Origin: Pseudomonadota bacterium
Lineage (GTDB): Bacteria > Pseudomonadota > Gammaproteobacteria > Burkholderiales > Burkholderiaceae
NCBI GenBank assembly: GCA_021783435.1
Contig: JAJXUC010000083.1
Location: 1 to 16,654, forward strand
Direction of reading: 5' to 3'
DNA: 16,654 nucleotides
Shown here in pieces: positions 1-7,276 of this stretch. The notes under the pieces are model-generated. The model was not told the DNA's origin, did not search any database, and saw only the letters and a program-made list of their open reading frames with translations. Both the position numbers and the translations under genes were made by a program. Position 1 is the stretch's first letter; every line of letters starts with the position of its first letter.

Positions 1-1324
1 GCGGGAACATATTCACCACCCCGGCTGATCGCAGGACATATCCTGCCTGGCGCACGAGCAGGCCTGCGTCGCGCGCCAGTGTGGCGGGGTTGCAGGAGAT
101 GTAGACGATGCGCGAGGGCAGGTTGAAACCTCCGCGTCGGTGATCCGCAACCTGGATACCCGCGACTTGCACATCGGCCAGCGCCTTACACAGGGCCAGG
201 GCACCTTCGCGAGGCGGATCGATCAGCCATTTGTCGAACCGGCCGAGTTGCAGCAGGGCCTGGGCGTCCATCCCGAACAGATTGTGAACCTCGAAACGGG
301 TGCGCTCGGCCAAGCCGTTGTACGCCGCGTTGTCACGTGCGCGCTGCACCAGCGCTTCGCTGCCTTCCACGCCTAACACGGAAGCGGCGCGCGTGGCCAG
401 CGGCAGGGTGAAGTTGCCCAGCCCGCAAAACCAGTCAGCGACATGTTCGTTCGATTGGGGCGCCAGCAACCGCAGCGCGCGCGAAACCAGCGCCTGGTTG
501 ATGTGGTGGTTGACCTGGGTGAAGTCGGTGGGCTTGAAAGGCATGCGCACACTGAACTCGGGCAAGGCGTATTCGAGCCCGGGAGTTTGCGGCTCCAGCG
601 GCGCCGCGGTGTGCGGGCCGCCGGGTTGCAACCACCACTGCACGCCATGCTGCGCTCCGAACCGGGCCAAAGCCTGCCGATCGGTGGGCCTGAGTTCCTG
701 CAGGTTGCGCAGCACCAGAACGGTTTGTGCGTCGCCCTCGGCGAGCTCGATTTGCGGCAGCCGGTCGGGGCAAGACAGGCCGGCGATGAGCTGGCGCAAG
801 GGCAGGAGCAGGGCGGACACATGCGGCGGCAAGATGACGCAGGTCTGCATGTCGGCCACATAGCTGGAACCGCGCTCGTGAAACCCGACCAGGACGCCGC
901 CTTTCTTGTGCACCAGGCGCACGGTGAGGCGCGCGCGGTGGCGATAGCCCCAGTTCGGACCGGCCAGGGGCCGCAGCATGGTCTGCGGCCGTACCTGGGC
1001 GATGTGCCAGAGGTCGTCCTCCAGAGTGCGTTGCTTGAAGGCGAGTTGGGCCTGCGGGTCGATGTGCTGCATGCTGCAGCCGCCGCAGACGCCGAAATGC
1101 GGGCAGCGCGGCTCGACGCGGGTGGAGGCCGTGCGCTGCCACTCCACGGCGTCGCCCTGCTCCCACTTGGCCTTGCTGCGGGTGACGCGCACGCGCACCA
1201 CTTCGCCGGGCAGGGCACCGGCGGCAAACACCACCTTGCCATCGGCGCGGTGGGCGATGCCACGGGCGTCGAGGTCAAGCGCCTCGATGGTCAGCCATTC
1301 GTCGGAGATCGTGGTGGGTTTCAT
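1..1324 (-). CDS. rlmD: 23S rRNA (uracil-5-)-methyltransferase RlmD, 3' end missing
   Basis: S-adenosylmethionine-dependent methyltransferase that makes 5-methyluridine in 23S rRNA (U1939 in E. coli). I translated it from the ATG at 1324; the frame stays open to the left edge, giving 441 residues. An N-terminal TRAM-like beta region (about residues 8-65) precedes the iron-sulfur cysteines C74, C80 and C83 (motif [10 protein letters not shown]) with a fourth at C161, matching the RumA/RlmD pattern. The SAM-binding segment [14 protein letters not shown], a DPPREGA motif and the catalytic-cysteine motif [10 protein letters not shown] follow in order. The last visible residues are NMFP, where the family usually continues with about ten to twenty more, so only the extreme C-terminus is lost. 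No clear Shine-Dalgarno sequence precedes the ATG. It lies 55 bp after the exonuclease gene in the same direction, so co-transcription is likely. The family call is very secure. Confidence 0.95.
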   Translation of the reverse strand, partial: MKPTTISDEWLTIEALDLDARGIAHRADGKVVFAAGALPGEVVRVRVTRSKAKWEQGDAVEWQRTASTRVEPRCPHFGVCGGCSMQHIDPQAQLAFKQRTLEDDLWHIAQVRPQTMLRPLAGPNWGYRHRARLTVRLVHKKGGVLVGFHERGSSYVADMQTCVILPPHVSALLLPLRQLIAGLSCPDRLPQIELAEGDAQTVLVLRNLQELRPTDRQALARFGAQHGVQWWLQPGGPHTAAPLEPQTPGLEYALPEFSVRMPFKPTDFTQVNHHINQALVSRALRLLAPQSNEHVADWFCGLGNFTLPLATRAASVLGVEGSEALVQRARDNAAYNGLAERTRFEVHNLFGMDAQALLQLGRFDKWLIDPPREGALALCKALADVQVAGIQVADHRRGGFNLPSRIVYISCNPATLARDAGLLVRQAGYVLRSAGVVNMFP

Positions 1325-1379
1325 GGCAAGCCCGGGCTCTGCACCACCCGGAATGCCAGGGCATGCGGGGGCGACGGCT

Positions 1380-2183
1380 TCAGGATGTTGGCGGATCGGG
1401 CAGGCGCCATGTCTGCAGGTATTCGGCCCAATGCGGCTCGTTCAGTGCCCAGTCGGCCAGCGTGTTGCGCACCAGCGCGACTTCATCCAGGTGCTCTGCG
1501 GGGCTCAAACCACCACGCATGAGCTGGAAACGGCAATACAGCAAATACGTGTTGAGCACGTCGGTTTCGCAATAGCGCCGCACGGCTTCCAATTCACCCT
1601 GCTGCCAGGCGGCGTAGACCTGGCTGCCGTCCATGCCCAGCTTGCCGGGCAGGCCGCAAAGCTGGGCCAGGGTGTCCATGCCGGCGTTGGCGCGCGGCTG
1701 GTAAAGGGCCAGCAGGTCCATCAGGTCGAGATGCCGGCTGTGGTAGCGCGAGATGTAGTTGTTCCATTTGAACTCGCGGTCGTCTTCGCCCATGTCCCAG
1801 TATTTGGGCGCCTGCACGCCGTGCACCAAACCACGGTAGTGCAGCACGGGCAGATCGAAGCCGCCGCCATTCCAGGAGACCAGTTGCGGTTCGTGTTTGT
1901 CGACGATGCGGAAAAATCCCTGTACCGCCGCGCCTTCCTGGCCGCCATGGTCGATGAAGGAATGCACCTTCAGTCCCTGGACGTTGCGGAAGATGCAGGA
2001 AATGACCAGCACGCGCTGGCAGATCACGGGCAGGAAGTCGCTGCCGGTTTGCGCCTTGCGCCGCTCTTGCGCCTGGGCGATGGTGGCGGCGTCGTCCAGG
2101 CCCGGGTCGGCCAGACCCGCGGCGCGGATGGCTGGCGCGTCGGGAATGGTTTCGATGTCGAAGACGACGACGGGTGCGGCCAT
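1380..2183 (-). CDS. PolB-type 3'-5' exonuclease domain protein
   Basis: Predicted DnaQ-like/PolB-type 3'-5' exonuclease of 267 residues, belonging to the family of stand-alone proofreading-type exonuclease domains. Exo I is VFDIETIPD (D9, E11), Exo II is [13 protein letters not shown] (D110) and Exo III is YCETD (Y204, D208). These are the acidic residues expected to hold two divalent metals, so the enzyme looks catalytically intact. No polymerase domain is attached. The ATG at 2183 lies 21 bp after the rpoS stop, with no strong ribosome-binding site, so translation is probably coupled to rpoS. The next gene is rlmD. The biological role of this family is poorly defined; 3'-end trimming or DNA repair is inferred only from the fold. 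The neighbourhood suggests expression with the stress cluster. Confidence 0.88.
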   Translation of the reverse strand: MAAPVVVFDIETIPDAPAIRAAGLADPGLDDAATIAQAQERRKAQTGSDFLPVICQRVLVISCIFRNVQGLKVHSFIDHGGQEGAAVQGFFRIVDKHEPQLVSWNGGGFDLPVLHYRGLVHGVQAPKYWDMGEDDREFKWNNYISRYHSRHLDLMDLLALYQPRANAGMDTLAQLCGLPGKLGMDGSQVYAAWQQGELEAVRRYCETDVLNTYLLYCRFQLMRGGLSPAEHLDEVALVRNTLADWALNEPHWAEYLQTWRLPDPPTS

Positions 2184-2204
2184 GGCGGGTTCGTTGATGC
2201 CGGC

Positions 2205-3182
2205 TCAGAGCACCGAGGATTTGTCGACCCCGCCCTTGGACAGGCGGCGCTTGAGCTTGAGCAGGGCTTCCTGCTGGATCTGGCGCACACGCTCGCGGGT
2301 GAGGTCGAGGCGTTGCGCCAGGGTTTCGAGCGTCTCGGTGTCGCGGCCGTAGAGCCCGAAGCGCGCTTCGATCACCTCGCGCTCGCGCTCGGCCAACGTC
2401 TGCAGCCAGGCGTCGAGCAGATGCGTCACCTCGTGCGCCTGCGCGGTGTCGTCCGGTCCCGGCGCCTGCTGGTCGGCGAACTGGTCCTGGTAGCTGTCGC
2501 CGGCGCTGGTTTCGTGCATCAGGTCCAGCGAGGCGGGCGGCTCGCCCAGGGTCAGCAGATCGACCACTTCGTCGGCCGTGCGGCCGGTGAGGCTGGCAAT
2601 GTCTTCGATCGAGGCCACGCCGTTGGAGCTGGATTCCTCCAGGTGGCGCCGCGCGCGCAGCATCTGGTTGAGCTCGCGTATGACATGCACCGGCAGGCGG
2701 ATGGTGCGCGCCTGCTGCATGATGGCGCGCTCGACGTTTTGGCGTATCCACCAACTCGCATAGGTGGAGAAACGAAAGCCGCGCTCGGGCTCGAATTTCT
2801 CGATGGCGTGCATCAAGCCCAGATTGCCTTCCTCGATGAGGTCGGCCAAAGCCACGCCGCGGCCGGCATAGGCCTTGGCAATGCTCACCACCAGGCGCAG
2901 ATTGTGCTCGACCATGGCTTGCCGCGCCGCGAAATCACCCTGGCGAGCGCGTGTGGCAGTGTCGAATTCCTGCTGCGGCGTGAGTAGCGGCTTGACGCGA
3001 ATCTGGTTGAGGTAGGCCTGCAGCACACTCTGGCTGGCGGCGTCCATGCCATCGCCGGCCACGCGGCCAAGCTCCCGCGCCGCTTGTTCGTCTCGCTCCG
3101 AGCCCTGGGGCTCCTGGGCGTCCCCAGCAGCCTCAGGGGCAGCAGGGCGCGGCGTCGAGGATGTTTTGGGCGCGCGCGGCAT
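2205..3182 (-). CDS. rpoS: RNA polymerase sigma factor RpoS
   Basis: Stationary-phase and general-stress sigma factor of the sigma-70 family, 325 residues, close to the usual 320-360. A charged N-terminal tail (1-50) precedes region 1.2 (about 51-82). Region 2 is highly conserved (about 90-160: [42 protein letters not shown]). The segment [15 protein letters not shown] (158-172) is characteristic of RpoS rather than RpoH or FliA. Region 3 follows, then region 4 with the helix-turn-helix [13 protein letters not shown] (295-307). It sits downstream of nlpD with a 42-bp gap, as in many proteobacteria. In E. coli the main rpoS promoter lies inside nlpD; I could not identify one here. The nlpD stop codon is in frame with the rpoS ATG, so stop readthrough would add rpoS residues to NlpD; I attach no function to this. 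No strong Shine-Dalgarno sequence is visible before the ATG. Confidence 0.96.
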   Translation of the reverse strand: MPRAPKTSSTPRPAAPEAAGDAQEPQGSERDEQAARELGRVAGDGMDAASQSVLQAYLNQIRVKPLLTPQQEFDTATRARQGDFAARQAMVEHNLRLVVSIAKAYAGRGVALADLIEEGNLGLMHAIEKFEPERGFRFSTYASWWIRQNVERAIMQQARTIRLPVHVIRELNQMLRARRHLEESSSNGVASIEDIASLTGRTADEVVDLLTLGEPPASLDLMHETSAGDSYQDQFADQQAPGPDDTAQAHEVTHLLDAWLQTLAEREREVIEARFGLYGRDTETLETLAQRLDLTRERVRQIQQEALLKLKRRLSKGGVDKSSVL

Positions 3183-3224
3183 GGGATGGCTCGAGCTGGG
3201 TTCGGGCAGCTTGGGTGGGCGCGC

Positions 3225-4220
3225 TCAATGCGGCGGCAGAACTTGCATGGGGTCGATGGGCTTGCCGCGCAGGCGCACCTCGAAATGCAGTTCCACGCGC
3301 GGGGCGTCCGTCGACCCCATGAGGGCGATTGGCTGCCCGCGATGGATGTCCTGGCCATCCTTCACCAGCAACTTTTCGTTGTGCGCGTAGACCGAGATGT
3401 AGTCGGCGTTGTGCTTGACGATGACCAGATTGCCAAAACCGCGCAACTCATTGCCGGAATAAACCACCTTGCCCTTGGCCGCCGCGAAAATGGGCTCGCC
3501 CTGCCTGCCGGCAATGTCGATGCCCTTGCTGGTGCTGCCGTTGTAGCCCTGAATGATCTTCCCCGACGCCGGCCACGACCATTGCAGCCCGCCGTTGTCG
3601 GCCACGGCCTTGGGGGCCACGGCCCCGGCAACCGCACCGGCCGAGGCCGTGGCGGCGGGCGCCGCGACCGTGCCTGCAGGCGATGCGCCAGGCATTGCGC
3701 CCGGCGTTGCCGCCACGGCGGGCGGTGCAACGGGAGCCACCGCAGGCGGCGCCGGAGTCGATGCCTGCATGGGCGCCAGCGGATACGACTGGGCCACCTG
3801 ACCGTTCGCCGGCATGGCACCCTGAGGCGCCGGCAACACGGCCACGGCAGGCGGCGTGCCCGCCACGGGCGGCGCCACGCGCAACACCTGGCCCACCGTG
3901 ATGACGTTCGGATCGCTCAGGTTGTTCCAGCTCACGATGTTGTGCCAGTCCTGGCCGAACTGCAGGCCGATGCGGCGCACCGTGTCGCCAGGTTGCACCG
4001 TGTAGTAGCCAGGCTGGCCGGCATAAGCGGCGTAGGGCCCTGCGTTGGCGGCAGCCGAGGCGCTGCTTGCGGGGGCGGTGCTGGACGATGGCGCCGCAAC
4101 CGAGCCGACGGGCGTGAAGTTCTGGCTGACCACCGGAGCGGGATTCAGCGACACCGTTGAGCAAGCGGCCAAGGATGCGGTCAGCAGCGAGGCGAGCAGG
4201 AGCGGAAGAACAAGTCGCAT
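3225..4220 (-). CDS. nlpD: NlpD-type lipoprotein, LysM plus degenerate M23 (LytM) domain
   Basis: Outer-membrane lipoprotein that in E. coli activates the cell-wall amidase AmiC during daughter-cell separation. It has 331 residues. A lipoprotein signal ends in the lipobox SLAAC with lipidated C20. A LysM peptidoglycan-binding domain spans about 72-115 (YYTVQPGDTVRRIG to VITVGQVLRV). A long Ala/Pro/Gly-rich linker (about 116-205) leads to an M23-like domain (about 213-331). The zinc site is degenerate. The HxGxD position reads SKGID (S231 replaces the first His), and the HxH position reads ELH (E310, H312). It is therefore expected to be an activator rather than an active endopeptidase. The gene lies 15 bp downstream of pcm and 42 bp upstream of rpoS, the classical arrangement. 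Low-complexity linker coding makes local base composition extreme. Confidence 0.94.
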   Translation of the reverse strand: MRLVLPLLLASLLTASLAACSTVSLNPAPVVSQNFTPVGSVAAPSSSTAPASSASAAANAGPYAAYAGQPGYYTVQPGDTVRRIGLQFGQDWHNIVSWNNLSDPNVITVGQVLRVAPPVAGTPPAVAVLPAPQGAMPANGQVAQSYPLAPMQASTPAPPAVAPVAPPAVAATPGAMPGASPAGTVAAPAATASAGAVAGAVAPKAVADNGGLQWSWPASGKIIQGYNGSTSKGIDIAGRQGEPIFAAAKGKVVYSGNELRGFGNLVIVKHNADYISVYAHNEKLLVKDGQDIHRGQPIALMGSTDAPRVELHFEVRLRGKPIDPMQVLPPH

Positions 4221-4235
4221 GGATGAGCCTGAGCG

Positions 4236-5069
4236 TCAGAGAACGCCCGATTTTAGAGGGACGAAATACGCGTCTTCCACGCACCACGAGTCCACCTTGG
4301 TCGTGGCCGTTTTGCGGTAGGCCATGAGGCGCTGCGGCTGCCCGACGGGCGCCAGGAGCACTCCGCCCGGGCGCAACTGCGACAGCCAGGATGCGGGAAC
4401 TTCGGCACAGGCGGCGGCGCTCAGCACGGCGTCGAACGGCGCGCCGGCGAACGCCCCGTCGGTGCCATCACCCAGCAGCAAGCGCAGGTTGGGCAGGCGC
4501 AGCGCGCGCAGGTTGCGCCGCGCGAGCTCGTGCAGGGCGCGGATGCGCTCGATGCTGTACACCTCACCTACCACGCGGCTCAGCACCGCCGCCTGGTAGC
4601 CGCAGCCGGTGCCGATCTCCAACACACGCCCGGGCTTGGCCCCGAGGCTTTGCAACAGGACCGAGGCGCAGCGCGCCACCACGGAAGGCTTGGAGATGGT
4701 CTGGCCGTGCCCGATGGGCAGCGCGTTGTCGAGATAGGCCTGGGCCGCAAGCCCGGGCTCCAGAAACAGATGGCGCGGCACCGCCAGCATGGCTTGCAAC
4801 ACGGCAGGTTCCATGCCGCCCATCGCGCGCAGCCGCTCCACCATGCTGTCGCGCACGGCCTGCGAGTCCATCCCCTGGCCGGTGGGCACGCCCGGCTGAA
4901 CCGGGGTTTGGCGGTATGCCTGCTGCGAGCGCAGAACCGTTGGCTTGCCACCCTCGGCGGCAATCGGGTCGGGACGTGGGCGTGCGGTGCTGGATGAGCC
5001 CGGCGCCGCCGCGTCGCCCCATGTCGCCGGATAGCGGGGGCGCACCGCGCGGGTGGGATCAGCGCTCAC
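4236..5069 (-). CDS. pcm: Protein-L-isoaspartate O-methyltransferase
   Basis: Repairs isoaspartyl residues in aged proteins by SAM-dependent carboxyl methylation. From the chosen GTG at 5069 it has 277 residues. The core begins near residue 67 and contains [13 protein letters not shown] (116-128) and the SAM motif [11 protein letters not shown] (149-159), then YSIERI and the C-terminal FVPLKSGVL, all typical of PIMT. The start is the uncertain point. The GTG overlaps the end of surE by 11 nt, suggesting translational coupling, but leaves a Pro/Ala-rich extension of about 66 residues. The internal ATG at 4871 would give 211 residues, close to the E. coli enzyme (about 208). Longer annotated forms with a similar tail occur in Burkholderiales from memory, so I kept the GTG. 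The open frame extends further upstream to 5237, but that part overlaps surE and is unlikely to be coding. Confidence 0.9.
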   Translation of the reverse strand: MSADPTRAVRPRYPATWGDAAAPGSSSTARPRPDPIAAEGGKPTVLRSQQAYRQTPVQPGVPTGQGMDSQAVRDSMVERLRAMGGMEPAVLQAMLAVPRHLFLEPGLAAQAYLDNALPIGHGQTISKPSVVARCASVLLQSLGAKPGRVLEIGTGCGYQAAVLSRVVGEVYSIERIRALHELARRNLRALRLPNLRLLLGDGTDGAFAGAPFDAVLSAAACAEVPASWLSQLRPGGVLLAPVGQPQRLMAYRKTATTKVDSWCVEDAYFVPLKSGVL

Positions 5070-5817
5070 CGGCCATGCCCGAAAAACGCACCTTGCAGTC
5101 GTCCAGCAACTGGTAATGCGTGAGGTCGAGTTGCAGCGGCGTGAGCGACGCATAGCCCTGGGCGATGGCGTCGAAGTCGGTGCCGGGCTGATCGTCGCGC
5201 GCCTCGCCCGCGGAGCCAATCCAGTAAATCGGCTCACCGTGCGGGTTGTGCTGCAGGATCACCGGCTGGCTGGGGTGGCGCTTGCCCAAACGCGCAACCC
5301 GCACTCCGCGCAAGGCGCTGCGGGCGACATTGGGAACATTGAGATTGAACAGCGCGGGCTCGGCAGGCTTGCGCTCCAGCAGGTTCCGGGCCACCTCCAC
5401 GGCGACTTGCACCGCTGTGTCGAGATGCTCCCAACCCTTGTGAACCAGCGACACGGCCAGGGCCGGCATCCCGAAGAGGTAGCCCTCCGTGGCCGCGGCG
5501 ACGGTGCCGGAGTAGATGGTGTCGTCTCCCAGATTGGCGCCGTTGTTCACGCCACTCACGACCAGATCGGGCTTGAAGTCCAGCAGTCCCGTGAGCGCGA
5601 TGTGCACACAATCGGACGGCGTGCCATTCACATACAGGAAGCCGTTGGCGGCCCTGAAAACCGACAGCGGACGGCTGAGGGTGAGCGCGTTCGAAGCCGC
5701 GCTGGCGTTTTGCTCCGGAGCGACCACGGTGACGTCCGCCAACGCGCACAGCCCCGCGTAAAGGGCTTGCAGCCCGGGAGCCAGATAGCCATCGTCATTG
5801 GCGAGCAAGATGCGCAT
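5059..5817 (-). CDS. surE: 5'/3'-nucleotidase SurE
   Basis: Metal-dependent nucleoside monophosphate phosphatase associated with stationary-phase survival. It has 252 residues, the normal family length. The N-terminus [11 protein letters not shown] carries metal ligands D8 and D9. The ligand Ser is S39 in the segment [12 protein letters not shown], and the conserved [20 protein letters not shown] block (from about residue 88) supplies the ligand Asn. Later, NLNVPNV and a C-terminal region with [16 protein letters not shown] match the family. It is the first gene of the surE-pcm-nlpD-rpoS run and overlaps pcm by 11 nt. The 126-bp region upstream, before the aldo/keto reductase stop, holds a palindromic repeat. 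I could not identify a convincing promoter there, although this is the logical place for one. A terminator-like hairpin there may separate this run from the upstream gene. Confidence 0.96.
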   Translation of the reverse strand: MRILLANDDGYLAPGLQALYAGLCALADVTVVAPEQNASAASNALTLSRPLSVFRAANGFLYVNGTPSDCVHIALTGLLDFKPDLVVSGVNNGANLGDDTIYSGTVAAATEGYLFGMPALAVSLVHKGWEHLDTAVQVAVEVARNLLERKPAEPALFNLNVPNVARSALRGVRVARLGKRHPSQPVILQHNPHGEPIYWIGSAGEARDDQPGTDFDAIAQGYASLTPLQLDLTHYQLLDDCKVRFSGMAGER

Positions 5818-5896
5818 GGCTGCATCTTATCGGGGACTCGATCGACTGTTGCCGCAATGCAGGCCCTGGCAGCCGTCAAAGGATAAATGAAAGGAT

Positions 5897-5929
5897 AAAG
5901 ATAAATGGGGACAGACCCCATTTATCTTT
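5897..5929 (-). terminator. Perfect 14-bp inverted repeat, possible terminator of the AKR gene
   Basis: The arms AAAGATAAATGGGG (5897-5910) and CCCCATTTATCTTT (5916-5929) are exact reverse complements around a 5-nt loop ACAGA. It lies 15 bp past the stop codon of the aldo/keto reductase and upstream of surE. On the minus strand the right arm ends in CTTTATCC, only a weak U-tract. It could stop transcription from the AKR gene. The core GGGGACAGACCCC also resembles short palindromic repeats seen dispersed in betaproteobacterial genomes, so an intergenic repeat element is an equally good reading. Confidence 0.4.
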
Positions 5930-5945
5930 GACCCCATTTATCTTT
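5914..5945. repeat. Tandem 16-bp repeat overlapping the palindrome
   Basis: The unit GACCCCATTTATCTTT occurs twice without interruption (5914-5929 and 5930-5945). The first copy forms the right arm of the palindrome at 5897-5929, so three related arms lie in a row. The second copy supplies the first two bases of the AKR stop codon complement (TTA at 5944-5946), meaning the end of that gene is built from repeat sequence. Both copies are identical. This looks like a partial duplication of a REP-like element, but only one locus is visible here. Confidence 0.85.
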
Positions 5946-6954
5946 ACTGCGCCAATTCCGCCGTCACCGCGTCCATGCGTTCCAGCACCTCGGCCGTGAG
6001 CTTGGGCAGCACGGCCAGGGCGCCGAGATTTTCGTGCAGTTGGGCCAGTTTGGAGGCGCCGAGGATGACGCTGCTGACGCGCGGGTTGTGCGCCACCCAG
6101 GCCAGCGCCAGTTGCGCCACGCTGCAGCCGAGCTCCCTGGCAAGCGTTTCGAGTTCGCCCACGGCGGCGTTCTTGCGGGCGTCCAGCAGTCCCTCGCGCA
6201 GGAAGCTCACGCTTTCCATCGCGCCACGGCTGCCGGCGGGCACGCCCTGGCGATATTTGCCGGTGAGCAGGCCCGAGGCCAGCGGACTCCAGGTGGTGAG
6301 GCCCAGGCCCATGTCTTCGTACAGCCGGGCGTACTCGTGCTCCACGCGCTTGCGGTGGAACAGGTGGTATTGCGGCTGCTCCATCACCGGCTTGTGCAGG
6401 TGGTGGCGCTCGGCCACGTCCCAGGCGGTGCGAATTTCATCGGCGGTCCATTCGCTGGTGCCCCAGTAGAGCGCCTTGCCTTGCTCGATGAGGTTGTGCA
6501 TGGCCCAGACGGTTTCGTCCACCGGGGTATGCGGGTCGGCACGGTGGCAGTAGATGAGGTCGATGCAGTCGAGCTTCATGCGCTTCAAACTGCCGTCCAC
6601 CGCCTGCAGCAGGTACTTGCGGTTGAGGGTGTCGCGGCCGTTGATGCGGGGCTTGTCGGCGCTGCCGCGGTCCAGGCCCCAGAAGAACTTGCTGGAGACG
6701 ACATAGTCGAGCCGGTTCCACCGGAGCTGGGCCAGCGCCTCGCCCATCAGGGTTTCGCTCTGGCCGTTGGCGTAGACCTCGGCGTTGTCGAAGAAATTGA
6801 CCCCGGCGTCGCGCGCCGCGGCCATCATCTCGCGCACGCCGGAGGCGTCCACCTGGTTGTGGAACGTCACCCAGGAGCCGAGCGAGAACAGGCTGACCTG
6901 CAACCCGCTGCGGCCGAGCCAGCGATAGAGCATGGGGGGGATGGGATGGGACAT
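5944..6954 (-). CDS. Aldo/keto reductase of the Kv-beta-like (AKR6) group
   Basis: NADPH-dependent oxidoreductase with a predicted TIM-barrel fold, 336 residues. The sequence resembles voltage-gated potassium-channel beta subunits and bacterial YghZ-type enzymes along its length. Examples are GRSGLQVS near the start, WGTSEW (about 168), [10 protein letters not shown] (about 206), [14 protein letters not shown] and the C-terminal [21 protein letters not shown]. The catalytic tetrad is complete: D56, Y61, K89 and H137. Animal Kv-beta proteins have Asn at the H137 position, so this protein looks more like a conventional reductase. The ATG at 6954 has a good ribosome-binding site, GGAGG, nine bases upstream. 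The substrate is unknown; a general carbonyl or methylglyoxal reductase role is only inferred from relatives. It is co-directional with surE but separated by a hairpin repeat, and divergent from the lolC-like gene. Confidence 0.92.
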   Translation of the reverse strand: MSHPIPPMLYRWLGRSGLQVSLFSLGSWVTFHNQVDASGVREMMAAARDAGVNFFDNAEVYANGQSETLMGEALAQLRWNRLDYVVSSKFFWGLDRGSADKPRINGRDTLNRKYLLQAVDGSLKRMKLDCIDLIYCHRADPHTPVDETVWAMHNLIEQGKALYWGTSEWTADEIRTAWDVAERHHLHKPVMEQPQYHLFHRKRVEHEYARLYEDMGLGLTTWSPLASGLLTGKYRQGVPAGSRGAMESVSFLREGLLDARKNAAVGELETLARELGCSVAQLALAWVAHNPRVSSVILGASKLAQLHENLGALAVLPKLTAEVLERMDAVTAELAQ

Positions 6955-7276
6955 GGGATGAGACCTCCAAGTGGGTGGGGTTCAGCAGGCGGCAAGCCGG
7001 GTGCGATCACGATGCAGGCAGGCTGTGACACGGCGCGGGCAACACACGGCACGGGCAACAGGCAGCATGCCTGCGCCTGCACGATCGACTTTGAAGCTTA
7101 GGCCGCTTGTGCAATTCCCTGCGCTTGCAATGTGGCAAAAAATCCGCCGCAAAATCGGCTTGTGGCTGATGGTGACCCGCACAGCGTCGTCCTCCCGGCT
7201 GGTCGCGCGGTCCGGCCCGCCCGGTTCCGCCGATCCAGCCGACCACCGTTCAACCCCGCCCGTACACTGCGCTCCC
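6955..7276. other. Divergent intergenic region between AKR and lolC-like genes
   Basis: This 322-bp stretch must carry promoters for both flanking genes, but I see no convincing -35/-10 pair on either strand. It contains the AKR ribosome-binding site at its left end, a 16-bp tandem repeat at 7028-7059 and a small inverted repeat CAGGCA-GCA-TGCCTG just after it. No tRNA, small ORF with family resemblance or insertion sequence end was recognised. The plus-strand frame is open upstream of the lolC ATG through this region, but the amino acids there do not resemble LolC/E proteins. Confidence 0.6.
7028..7059. repeat. 16-bp tandem duplication, two copies
   Basis: ACACGGCGCGGGCAAC (7028-7043) is followed directly by ACACGGCACGGGCAAC (7044-7059), with one difference. 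It lies between divergent genes, upstream of both starts. It may be a simple slippage product or two tandem protein-binding sites; nothing in the window decides between these. Confidence 0.8.

Noticed and set aside
978..2987. Very long plus-strand open frame (669 codons) across rlmD, the exonuclease and rpoS
   Set aside because: It is antisense to three genes with clear family motifs, and its translation shows no recognisable domains. Long antisense frames are common in G+C-rich DNA.
3225..3600. Active M23 endopeptidase in NlpD
   Set aside because: The first zinc His is replaced by S231 and the HxH reads ELH, as in amidase-activating NlpD proteins.
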